This document shows positions 51,280 to 58,663 of a stretch of 61,920 bases of DNA, one piece after another. Origin of the DNA: Ohtaekwangia sp966211525. Lineage in GTDB: Bacteria > Bacteroidota > Bacteroidia > Cytophagales > Cyclobacteriaceae. The translations under genes were made by a program, and so were the position numbers. How positions within the stretch are numbered: the stretch's first letter is position 1; every line of letters starts with the position of its first letter. Under the pieces are notes generated by a model. That model saw nothing but the letters and a program-made list of their open reading frames with translations. It was not told the DNA's origin and made no database searches. The stretch lies in assembly GCA_966211525.1 (NCBI GenBank), contig CBIHOZ010000023.1, positions 1 to 61,920 on the forward strand, read 5' to 3'.

Positions 51280-52266
51280 ATGAAGCAGGTGATTATCGTA
51301 ATTCCAGAAGGCTATGCAAACCTGAGCAGCATAACCGGCTCGTTCGAAATCCTGACGCGCGCCAACGACTACTGGCAACGCATGGGAAATAAACCGATGC
51401 TGCAAGTGCGGCTGGCCGGCTTTGTTACCGAATTGAAACTGGATGTCGGTTTCTTTTCCATTCACCCGGAAGATATCAACGCGATAAAGAAGACCGACCT
51501 GATCATTATACCTTCACTCTCGCATGAGTATGATCGCATGCTGAAAGAGAATAAAGAACTTATCCACTGGATCAAGGACCAATACCAGGCAGGCGCTGAA
51601 GTTGCCAGCATCTGTACCGGTGCATTTCTGCTGGCAGCAACGGGGTTACTCGAAGGCAAGAACTGCTCTACACATTGGAACGCGGCTGACGGTTTCAAGC
51701 GGCTCTTCCCCAACATTAAACTGCACATAGACAAACTGCTTACAGCCGAGAAAGGTATATATACCAACGGTGGCGCTTTCTCTTTTCTAAACCTGATACT
51801 GTTCCTGGTTGAAAAATACTTTGACCGCCAGACGGCTATATATTGTTCCAAAATATTCCAGATTGATATCGAACGAACATCGCAGTCTCCTTTCTTCATT
51901 TTCCAAACACAGAAGAACCACGGAGATGAATTGATTGATAAAGCACAAACCTACATCGAAGAAAACCTGGGCGAGAAAATTTCATTTGAAGAACTCGCAT
52001 CAAAACTCGCAGTAAGCAGACGCAATTTCGACAGGCGCTTTATCAAAGCCACAGGTAACACACCGGTAGAATATTTACAACGTGTCAAGATCGAGGTTGC
52101 CAAGAAAGCGCTGGAACGAGGAAGAAAGAGTATATATGAAGTGATGAGTGAAGTGGGCTACGCTGATGACAAGGCTTTTCGTGAGGTCTTCAAAAAAATA
52201 ACCGGGTTATCTCCGCTGGACTATCGGGCGAAGTATAACAATGAAGCCATTCTGATTTCAAATTAA
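51280..52266 (+). CDS. GlxA-type AraC regulator with DJ-1/PfpI domain
   Basis: 328 residues from ATG 51280 (an in-frame TTG at 51238 is upstream). The N-terminal DJ-1/PfpI-like domain (about 2-180) has VIIVIPEGYANLSSITGSFEIL and ASICTGAFLLAATGLL, with the nucleophile-elbow Cys. The C-terminal AraC helix-turn-helix (about 222-320) has SFEELASKLAVSRRNFDRRFIKATGNTPVEYLQ and YEVMSEVGYADDKAFREVFKKITGLSPLDYR. GlxA-type regulators often control genes for small-molecule metabolism. The divergent SRPBCC operon is the likely target. Confidence 0.92.
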   Translation: MKQVIIVIPEGYANLSSITGSFEILTRANDYWQRMGNKPMLQVRLAGFVTELKLDVGFFSIHPEDINAIKKTDLIIIPSLSHEYDRMLKENKELIHWIKDQYQAGAEVASICTGAFLLAATGLLEGKNCSTHWNAADGFKRLFPNIKLHIDKLLTAEKGIYTNGGAFSFLNLILFLVEKYFDRQTAIYCSKIFQIDIERTSQSPFFIFQTQKNHGDELIDKAQTYIEENLGEKISFEELASKLAVSRRNFDRRFIKATGNTPVEYLQRVKIEVAKKALERGRKSIYEVMSEVGYADDKAFREVFKKITGLSPLDYRAKYNNEAILISN

Positions 52267-52372
52267 CACCGGAGATTTTTTCGCTACAGCTTGAACATTT
52301 GTCCAGCCACACCGTTGTAATTCGTTATATCATGACCTCCAGCGAACCAATTCTACAGGTATATTGAATAAC

Positions 52373-53008
52373 ATGAACCTACCGACCAAGCCAGCCGAGT
52401 TTCGATGGTACTATATACCTGAACTGATTATTCTATTTATTGGAATACCGATTCTCTACTTGTTTGATACCATTCCTGTACATAAAGTTATACCACTGGC
52501 TGCGCTCCTGCTTTATTGTGGCGGCATATTGCTGATTAGGAAACCGGTGAACGCAAATCGTTTCAGCATAAAGGCTAACTGGAAGACGATCCTGACTGTA
52601 CTTATTGCGAGCAGTATAGGCGTGTATCTATTTATATACTTTTATGTGAGTGAAGGCTTGTTTGCTGACCTGCCGGAGAACAGGAAACTGTTCTACATGA
52701 TTCTGATGTACCCGTTGTTATCAGCATTTCCGCAGGAAGTGATCTTCAGAGAATTCTTCTTCTACCGTTACGGCACTATATTCAAAAATCCAAGGTGGAT
52801 GCTTGTAGCAAACATACTGTTGTTTTCATTCGCACATATATACTTTGCCAGCAGTATCGTTACAACCTTTACGCTTGTTGCCGGTGCAATCTTTGCCATA
52901 ACCTATATGCGGACACAGTCATTGCTGGTTGTTTCCATTCAGCACAGCTTGTATGGCCTGATGATCCTGTCATCCGGACTAGCGCAGCATTTCTACAAGG
53001 CTTTTTAA
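52373..53008 (+). CDS. CPBP-family intramembrane metalloprotease
   Basis: 211 residues from ATG 52373 with about seven helices. The CPBP/Abi motifs are visible: PQEVIFREFF (residues 120-129), in which the first Glu of the usual EExxxR is Gln121 while Glu122 and Arg126 remain; FSFAH (His155); and a third motif region with QHSLYGLM. The family cleaves within membranes (prenyl-protein or bacteriocin self-immunity roles). The QE variant occurs in some relatives, so activity is possible but not certain. It is followed by the YcaQ-like gene after 52 bases. Confidence 0.82.
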   Translation: MNLPTKPAEFRWYYIPELIILFIGIPILYLFDTIPVHKVIPLAALLLYCGGILLIRKPVNANRFSIKANWKTILTVLIASSIGVYLFIYFYVSEGLFADLPENRKLFYMILMYPLLSAFPQEVIFREFFFYRYGTIFKNPRWMLVANILLFSFAHIYFASSIVTTFTLVAGAIFAITYMRTQSLLVVSIQHSLYGLMILSSGLAQHFYKAF

Positions 53009-53060
53009 AATCGGTGATCAGTACCTTTCATCGTCATGTAAAAATTAGTTATTTCATCTC

Positions 53061-54251
53061 ATGGACATTACGCTTACCAAATCGCAGGCTCGTAAAATCA
53101 TTCTTCATGCTGCCGGCTTATCCAGACGTGCACAGTTTGGCAAGGGCAAGGAGGCCGTTTATAAAGTCATTGAACATCTTGGTTTTGTACAAGTAGATAC
53201 AAACTATATTGTCGAGCGGGCGCATCATCACGCCCTCGCAGCACGCATACCTGACTATAAACCAGAATGGCTGGAAGAACTCCAGGCTGACGGACGCATT
53301 TTCGAGTTCTGGACATTTGCGGCCGGATATATACCTATACATGATTTCCGTTTTTCATTACCGGTAAAGGCAGCGTTTCAATCGCGAAGGAAAGCGTTGA
53401 CAACGGCAGAGATTAACCTGATGCGAAAAATAATGGACCGCATCTCACGCGAAGGCCCGCTGATGGCGCGTGATTTTGAAAACGACCGCACGACTAAAAG
53501 CTCCGGCTGGTGGGACTGGCGTCCTTCCAAAGTTGCACTCGAACGATTGTATCTCGATGGCAGCCTGATAACAAGTCGGAAAGAAAATTTTCAGAAGGTA
53601 TATGATCTGCCCGAAAATATACTATCTGCTGATGTCGATACCTCCATGCCAACCGATGCAGAGTTTGCGCGCCACGTTATAAGACGCACGTTGAGATCAC
53701 TCGGCATAGCATCGTTGAAAGAGATTGTATTCAGTGCGCGCTATGTTGACCATACGATAAAAACAGAAATCAAAAAAATGGTTGACGAAGGGGAAATATA
53801 TACGGTATCAATCGCTGATATGAAAACTCCTCAGCTCTATATATTGCCGGAGTATAAAAAGAAAAAGATCACACTATCAGATGACACGTTTATTCTTTCT
53901 CCGTTTGATATCATCAATGTATACCGACACCGGCTGCGGGATTTTTTTGATTTCGATTACCAGGTAGAATGTTTTGTCCCTAAAGCCAAGCGCAAGTATG
54001 GATATTTTTCGCTCCCGATACTGATCGGTGAAACGTTCATAGCGCGAATGGACTCCAAAGCCGATCGCAAACAACGAACACTAATCATTCACAACCTGCA
54101 CTTCGAATCCATTAAACTCACCAAACCGATGATCAGCAAGGTTTGTGACGCAATTGAAGCTTTCGTAAAATTCAATCAATGCGAAAAGGTTGTGCTTGAA
54201 AAGTGTAACGATAAAGCCGCGATGAAGGTGATCCAAAATCATTTTAAATAG
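53061..54251 (+). CDS. YcaQ-type winged-helix DNA glycosylase family protein
   Basis: 396 residues matching the HTH_42/YcaQ family. The N-terminal segment LTKSQARKIILHAAGL and the QVD triad (Gln44, Asp46) in LGFVQVDTNYIVERAHHHALAAR correspond to the QxD active site of YcaQ/AlkX glycosylases, which unhook interstrand crosslinks and alkylated bases. Further landmarks are FEFWTFAAGYIPI and ARDFENDRTTKSSGWWDWRPSK, part of the winged-helix region. The C-terminal beta-domain ends in KVIQNHF. It is probably active, as the motif is intact, and follows the CPBP gene on the same strand. Confidence 0.88.
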   Translation: MDITLTKSQARKIILHAAGLSRRAQFGKGKEAVYKVIEHLGFVQVDTNYIVERAHHHALAARIPDYKPEWLEELQADGRIFEFWTFAAGYIPIHDFRFSLPVKAAFQSRRKALTTAEINLMRKIMDRISREGPLMARDFENDRTTKSSGWWDWRPSKVALERLYLDGSLITSRKENFQKVYDLPENILSADVDTSMPTDAEFARHVIRRTLRSLGIASLKEIVFSARYVDHTIKTEIKKMVDEGEIYTVSIADMKTPQLYILPEYKKKKITLSDDTFILSPFDIINVYRHRLRDFFDFDYQVECFVPKAKRKYGYFSLPILIGETFIARMDSKADRKQRTLIIHNLHFESIKLTKPMISKVCDAIEAFVKFNQCEKVVLEKCNDKAAMKVIQNHFK

Positions 54252-54576
54252 AACAACAGATCAGTCTTAAAAAGGGTGATCGTGCGCACAATTCCTGCTG
54301 CTAAACACCATAAACAAATTTTTGAAAAACGGAGTATATATCCGTCAAAATTTTTCTTACAAATAATGACTTCATCCGGAAATCGAAGCGGGCACAGCCA
54401 ATAGGCTCTACGTTACAGGCTTAGGTTTATCGCTACATTTTCCAGAAGTTTTTCCCTGTGAAATCAACATTCTTCCTATCAATTTTCGTGTATCTTAGCA
54501 ACCGCTTTTTCGAAACCAGGTAATGCATTTACGCCTGCGAACGGAAGCAGTTTTAAAATAAAAACAAAAAGAATTT
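54252..54576. other. Intergenic region upstream of the 74-residue coiled-coil gene
   Basis: 325 bases. A short stem (ACGGA at 54329-54333, TCCGT at 54341-54345) followed by an AT-rich run may terminate the YcaQ-like gene. A promoter-like TATCTTAG lies at 54491-54498. No other gene is seen. Confidence 0.45.
54491..54498 (+). promoter_or_regulatory. Candidate -7 element for the coiled-coil gene
   Basis: TATCTTAG is one base from the common Bacteroidota form TATCTTTG, 78 bases before ATG 54577. Confidence 0.4.
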
Positions 54577-54801
54577 ATGGCGAAGGAAATTGCAAAAGAG
54601 AATCCCGTTATTGACGCACTTCGAAAACTGAAAGAAGAAGAGGCTGAGTTGATGATTAAATTAAAGCCTGTTCAGGAAGCTATTGGTGCGCTTGAAAAAA
54701 TTGTGGACAAGTCTACCAAAAAAGTAAAACCAGCTAAAGACAGCGCTGATGCAGCAGGCGTTGAAGAGAATACACCTGAGCCTGTTGAAGAAGCACAATA
54801 G
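54577..54801 (+). CDS. Small charged coiled-coil protein
   Basis: 74 residues, highly charged. Residues 9-45 (PVIDALRKLKEEEAELMIKLKPVQEAIGALEKIVD) form a heptad-like helix. The remainder is a Lys-rich segment followed by an acidic disordered tail (VEENTPEPVEEAQ). It has no Cys and no membrane segment. The codon use looks like that of the neighbours, and the frame ends cleanly, so I think it is real. Function unknown; perhaps a small oligomer or nucleic-acid-associated protein. Confidence 0.65.
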   Translation: MAKEIAKENPVIDALRKLKEEEAELMIKLKPVQEAIGALEKIVDKSTKKVKPAKDSADAAGVEENTPEPVEEAQ

Positions 54802-54828
54802 TCCGGTGAGGTGAGGATTTGAAATGAG

Positions 54829-54975
54829 GATTGGAAAATCAGAAAGATTAGAATATTGGAAAATTGAAATTCAAAATTCCAGCAATACACGAATCTTTTA
54901 ATCTTGTAATTTTCCAGTCTTCATCCCCTCAATCTTATAATCTTATTAATCTTCCAATCTTCCAATCTTAAAATC
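54829..54975. repeat. Intergenic hairpin repeat, copy 1
   Basis: A purine-rich arm with GGAAAATC, AGATTAGAATATTGGAA and similar units (to about 54890) faces a pyrimidine-rich arm (AATCTTTTAATCTT ... CCAATCTTCCAATCTT) up to the DUF4199 gene stop. Imperfect long hairpin, related to copies at 55566 and 57379. Confidence 0.6.
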
Positions 54976-55500
54976 TTAAAATCCCTTCTCCTTCTTCTTC
55001 AACGCAAGTGCACTCACCAACGCTACCACCAATCCGATCGGTAGCACCTCGGCATAACTTATCAGCACAACAAATACAGGAGATTTATAGAGCTCTCGAA
55101 AATTTTCCATGTCTTGTTTTCGCCCGGCAAGTTCGGTTGCTGTTGCTCCATCGCGCGTAGCTTCTGCTAATACGTGAAGTGTATATTTATCAAGGAAGTC
55201 AGGGATCACCAGGTAATAATAGAACAGCCACACTCCTACGTACATCGTAGAGCCGACCAGTGCTATCAGGGCACCTGTCTTAAAAGCTTTCCCGAATGAA
55301 ATCTGGCCGTTGAGTTCTTTGTTCCGGTAATTCCGGATCCCAAAAAAGACCAATGAAAACATAACGACCATCGCGGCATAACCCAGAACGTCATTACTTT
55401 CAAAATTCGGATTACTGTAACACATGTTGGCCATATAGACCATGTTCACGGTCATGATGATGCCGAGAATAAGTCCAAAGATGATAATGTTGCGCTTCAT
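54976..55500 (-). CDS. DUF4199 membrane protein
   Basis: 174 residues with four helices: about 4-26, 38-60, 76-102 and 146-170. The pattern NYRNKELNGQISFGKAFKTGALIALVGSTMYVGVW between helices 2 and 3 is the DUF4199 signature. The loop before helix 4 is polar and probably extracytoplasmic (LAEATRDGATATELAGRKQDME). No function is assigned to the family. It is downstream of the LuxR-like gene on the same strand, but a copy of the hairpin repeat separates the two. Confidence 0.85.
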   Translation of the reverse strand: MKRNIIIFGLILGIIMTVNMVYMANMCYSNPNFESNDVLGYAAMVVMFSLVFFGIRNYRNKELNGQISFGKAFKTGALIALVGSTMYVGVWLFYYYLVIPDFLDKYTLHVLAEATRDGATATELAGRKQDMENFRELYKSPVFVVLISYAEVLPIGLVVALVSALALKKKEKGF

Positions 55501-55565
55501 AACTTTTGGTTTTTGAATCCTCGAAACTACAACGGTAGGCCTACCAGACGCTCATACTTTAGTAT

Positions 55566-55697
55566 GAAATTGAAAAATTGGAAGATGAAAAGATTGGAAG
55601 ATCTAAAAATTGGAAGATTGGAAGATTGGAAGATTGAAAGACCTTAATCGCTGAATTTTTGTAATCTTTCAATTTTAAAATTTTACAATCTTACAAC
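55566..55697. repeat. Intergenic hairpin repeat, copy 2
   Basis: The left arm has up to five units close to TTGGAAGAT (55576-55638). The right arm (about 55650-55697) has complementary units such as AATCTTTCAATTTT and ACAATCTTACAA. It fills the gap between the LuxR-like and DUF4199 genes. Confidence 0.65.
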
Positions 55698-55700
55698 CCT

Positions 55701-56180
55701 TCACTCCGTGATGCGCAGGCGTTTGGCTTTTTCGATTGCTTTTGTTCGACTGGATACATCCATTTTCACAAAGAGATTGGAGGCATGCGTCTTGATGGTA
55801 CTGAGGGAGAGAAACAAACTTTCGGCTATTTCTGCGTTACTGTGTCCTTTCACCATTAGTTGCAACACCTCGTATTCACGTGGTGTGAGTTTTAGTTTTT
55901 CGAGTTCCGCGTGGTCAACCTGAAACGGGACTGGTTCTGTGATACGCTCTTCCTTCACAACAACTGTTTCAATCTTTCTTCCGCGCGTAAGTTGCAAGGC
56001 TATCCATATACCAAGCACGGTGAAGAGTACGGCAATGAGACCTATGTAAATATCGAGCGAGTTATCAACAATCAGGAAATTCCATTGCAGCCACTTGAGC
56101 AGGAAAACGAGCACAGCAATAGATAGTCCATACACACCAATGTGCCTGTATTTACGAAAGATGGTCTTGAGAGAATACAT
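55701..56180 (-). CDS. Membrane-anchored LuxR-type helix-turn-helix protein
   Basis: 159 residues from ATG 56180. Two hydrophobic helices (about 12-31 and 40-61) precede a cytoplasmic LuxR/GerE DNA-binding domain (about 92-156): KLTPREYEVLQLMVKGHSNAEIAESLFLSLSTIKTHASNLFVKMDVSSRTKAIEKAKRL. There is no receiver domain, so it is not a classical response regulator. The membrane anchor suggests it senses an envelope or membrane signal directly. A well-formed promoter precedes it, and DUF4199 follows and may be its partner. Confidence 0.87.
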   Translation of the reverse strand: MYSLKTIFRKYRHIGVYGLSIAVLVFLLKWLQWNFLIVDNSLDIYIGLIAVLFTVLGIWIALQLTRGRKIETVVVKEERITEPVPFQVDHAELEKLKLTPREYEVLQLMVKGHSNAEIAESLFLSLSTIKTHASNLFVKMDVSSRTKAIEKAKRLRITE

Positions 56181-56487
56181 TTTGCTGCACGCGTTGAAGA
56201 ATTCAAATATAGTTTTGTCGGTTGCGTCCCGCAAGTGGTAACTACCAAAAGACTTTATAGTAAGTGGTGATGATAACTGCTTTCCTATCGTAACGTATTA
56301 ATGCCATTGTAGTATGTTCGTTATTGCACACGGCAACATTCATTTGTGAACATTCCCATAGGCCTATCCTCATAAAAAACTGTAAGAAACGCGTATCGCT
56401 GTATTGGCATGTACTTGGATATATAGTAGTAATTTGGAAGAAGAGACCATCGATATACCAAATATAAACCCCTTAAACTATACCAAT
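56181..56487. other. Divergent intergenic region
   Basis: 307 bases between the LuxR-like and DUF4440-like genes. The LuxR-like promoter is at 56204-56234. I see no clear promoter element for the right-hand gene and no further structure. Confidence 0.45.
56204..56234 (-). promoter_or_regulatory. Promoter of the LuxR-type gene
   Basis: The minus strand reads TTG (56234-56232) and TATATTTG (56211-56204), with a 20-base spacer, a good Bacteroidota promoter 24 bases before the ATG. Confidence 0.55.
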
Positions 56488-56946
56488 ATGTTTCGAAATA
56501 TAGCAACTGTACTTGCTTGTATATCTATAGCACATGTAGCTGCCGCACAAACACGTCCACACGCTGCTAAGTCTCTAACTTTGTATGATACGATTGTTTA
56601 TATGGATAGTATATGGGAGGATTCCTATAATAACTGCAGGATCGACAAGCAGGAAGAACTGATATCAGACGACCTTGAGTTTTACCACGACCAGGGAGGT
56701 CTGATGACTTCGAAGAAAGCGTTGATCGAAGCATTGAAAAAGAATATCTGCGGCAAAGTAACACGTGAGTTACAGGCCGGAAGTATAGAAGTATATCCTA
56801 TACCAGGCTATGGCGCTGTCGAGATGGGACTTCACCGCTTTCATAGTAAAAATGATACGGGTGACGGAAAGTATGCAAAGTTTGTTCACCTGTGGCACAA
56901 GGAACACGGCCGATGGAAAATTACGCGCGTCATCAGTCTGCATTAA
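56488..56946 (+). CDS. Secreted DUF4440/NTF2-like protein
   Basis: 152 residues from ATG 56488 with a signal peptide (about 1-19, IATVLACISIAHVAAAQ). The mature part has the NTF2-like layout: IVYMDSIWEDSYNNCRIDKQEELISDDLEFYHDQGG, then strands ending VHLWHKEHGRWKITRVISLH, the usual DUF4440 closing. Members are ligand-pocket proteins with few known activities. The single-gene unit follows a divergent region; an upstream in-frame ATG at 56404 lacks a signal peptide and was rejected. Confidence 0.8.
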   Translation: MFRNIATVLACISIAHVAAAQTRPHAAKSLTLYDTIVYMDSIWEDSYNNCRIDKQEELISDDLEFYHDQGGLMTSKKALIEALKKNICGKVTRELQAGSIEVYPIPGYGAVEMGLHRFHSKNDTGDGKYAKFVHLWHKEHGRWKITRVISLH

Positions 56947-56987
56947 AAGCAATGTCTCATTTACCGATCTCTGAAAAGATTAGTAAA

Positions 56988-56995
56988 TTACTTTG
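56988..56995 (+). promoter_or_regulatory. Candidate -7 element for the VOC-family gene
   Basis: TTACTTTG, followed by C, is one base from TAnnTTTG, 19 bases before ATG 57015. Confidence 0.4.
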
Positions 56996-57014
56996 CCGTT
57001 AATCAACAGACAAC

Positions 57015-57377
57015 ATGAATCACAATGCTAAATCAATCCGCCCTTTCATTGGTGCGCGGGACTTTACACTATCCCGAAGTTTTTACAAAGACCTGGGATT
57101 CGAGGAGCATGTGTTAACGCATAATCTCTCGCTCTTCAAAACCGATAACCTTGGATTTTATTTACAGGATGCATACGTCCGCGATTGGGTTGATAACACC
57201 ATGATCTTTTTAGAAGTTGATGACGTGACTCGCTACTGGAATCAACTCGTGGCATTAGACCTCACAACCCGGTATAAAGATGTCAGACTCGTCCCGATTC
57301 GCGAACTCGATTGGGGACGTGAGTGCTTCCTCCACGATCCATCGGGTATACTTTGGCACTTCGGCGAGTTCAGGTGA
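57015..57377 (+). CDS. VOC-family (glyoxalase/bleomycin-resistance-like) protein
   Basis: 120 residues with the VOC beta-alpha-beta-beta-beta pattern: IRPFIGARDFTLSRSFYKDLGFEE, FLEVDDVTRYWNQL and ECFLHDPSGILWHFGEF. A metal site of the glyoxalase type would need His/Glu pairs; candidates include His in LWHFGE and Glu in FLEVDD. The small size suggests a homodimer with the active site between subunits. Substrate unknown; similar proteins give resistance to antibiotics or remove toxic aldehydes. Confidence 0.85.
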   Translation: MNHNAKSIRPFIGARDFTLSRSFYKDLGFEEHVLTHNLSLFKTDNLGFYLQDAYVRDWVDNTMIFLEVDDVTRYWNQLVALDLTTRYKDVRLVPIRELDWGRECFLHDPSGILWHFGEFR

Positions 57378-57378
57378 G

Positions 57379-57524
57379 CTGGAAGATTGGAAGATTAGAA
57401 TATTGGAAGATTAAAAGATTTGAAGATTGGGACACATCTCTAATTTTAGCAATTTTTCAATTTTATTAATTTTCCAATCTTCCAATTTTAGCAAGCTTCC
57501 AATTTTCGTATCTTCCAATTTCCC
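57379..57524. repeat. Intergenic hairpin repeat, copy 3
   Basis: The left arm carries GGAAGATTGGAAGATT and the shared AGATTAGAATATTGGAA (to about 57431). The right arm has CCAATCTTCCAATTTTAGC and further AATCTTCC-like units. Same architecture as copies 1 and 2, between the VOC and dienelactone hydrolase genes. Confidence 0.65.
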
Positions 57525-57532
57525 TTCCCCCT

Positions 57533-58420
57533 ATGAACGAGATTAAAAAAGAAGACATCAAACAAGAGGTATTCGATCTTTATGATGATTATGCTCATAA
57601 TCGAATTGACAGACGTGACTTCATGCAAAAACTTTCCACTTATGCAGTAGGTGGTCTGACTGTTTCTGCGTTAATGAGTTTTCTCATGCCTGACTATATA
57701 AATGCTATTCAGATTCAGGCCAATGATCCACGCCTAAAATCAGAGTATATTAATTATCCATCGCCTAAGGGTGCGGGCACGATCAAGGCGTTGTTGTCAA
57801 AACCGGCAGACGCTAAAGGAAAATTACCAGGCATTGTAGTGGTACATGAAAACAGGGGGCTTAATCCGCATATAGAAGACGTTGCGCGGAGAGCTGCGCT
57901 CGCGGGCTATATTTCGATTGCTCCTGATATGCTCACACCGCTCGGTGGTTACCCAGGCACGGATGATCAGGGACGAGAGCTGCAAAGTAAACGCGATCGC
58001 AATGAAATGCTGGAAGATTTTATAGCTGCATTCGATTACCTGAAAGCACATAAAGATTGTACCGGCAAAGTTGGTGTAGTTGGTTTTTGTTTTGGCGGAT
58101 GGATCTCCAACATGATGGCCGTTCGTATTCCGGATCTGGCTGCAGCTGTTCCATTTTACGGAGGACAACCTGCTGTTGAAGATGTTCCGAAAATCAAGGC
58201 TCCGCTCCTCTTGCACTATGCTGAATTAGACACGCGTGTAAATGAAGGATGGCCTGCATATGAAAAAGCACTGAAAGAAAACAAGAAAGAATATACCGCC
58301 TATATGTACGCCAATGCTAACCACGGATTTCACAATGACACTACACCGCGGTACGATAAAGCAGCAGCAGAACTGGCCTGGAAACGCACGATCGATTTCT
58401 TTAACCAAAAACTAAAATAG
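57533..58420 (+). CDS. Dienelactone hydrolase family protein with N-terminal export-like segment
   Basis: 295 residues. An N-terminal region with RIDRRDFMQKLSTYAVGGLTVSALMSFLMP looks like a twin-arginine signal placed unusually deep (about residues 21-50). The hydrolase domain (about 75-295) has the DLH elbow GFCFGGW (Cys nucleophile near residue 186), Asp in HYAELDTRVNEG (about 232) and His in ANHGFHNDTTPRYDKAAA (about 263), a complete Cys-Asp-His triad. DLHs open cyclic esters of muconate-type lactones. The Tat-like segment suggests an exported enzyme; its substrate is unknown. Confidence 0.88.
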   Translation: MNEIKKEDIKQEVFDLYDDYAHNRIDRRDFMQKLSTYAVGGLTVSALMSFLMPDYINAIQIQANDPRLKSEYINYPSPKGAGTIKALLSKPADAKGKLPGIVVVHENRGLNPHIEDVARRAALAGYISIAPDMLTPLGGYPGTDDQGRELQSKRDRNEMLEDFIAAFDYLKAHKDCTGKVGVVGFCFGGWISNMMAVRIPDLAAAVPFYGGQPAVEDVPKIKAPLLLHYAELDTRVNEGWPAYEKALKENKKEYTAYMYANANHGFHNDTTPRYDKAAAELAWKRTIDFFNQKLK

Positions 58421-58475
58421 CTGCATTTCAGGGGAAATATATACATAGTACACATCATGATTTGCAGTCAGTTCT

Positions 58476-58493
58476 GCAAACTGCGCAGTTTGC
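58476..58493. promoter_or_regulatory. 18-bp perfect palindrome upstream of the histidine kinase
   Basis: GCAAACTGC followed by GCAGTTTGC: a gap-free palindrome 171-188 bases before the kinase ATG and 56 bases after the hydrolase stop. There is no T-run, so an operator is more likely than a terminator. Confidence 0.45.
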
Positions 58494-58663
58494 TTGTAGT
58501 AAGTGGCAATTAATACACTGGCACATTTTTTTACGAAGCGAGGGACAACACTTTATAGAAATGTGGAAATCAGAATGTGATGGAAGGATAGAATCGTGCC
58601 GCTTGTCAACGGTATCTTTACTCACAGCTCTCTTTCAAATCTATACTTACCGATCCTTCAAAG

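Noticed and set aside
54829..57524. CRISPR-like array
   Set aside because: Units are short, degenerate and contiguous rather than exact repeats separated by unique spacers, and no cas gene is near.
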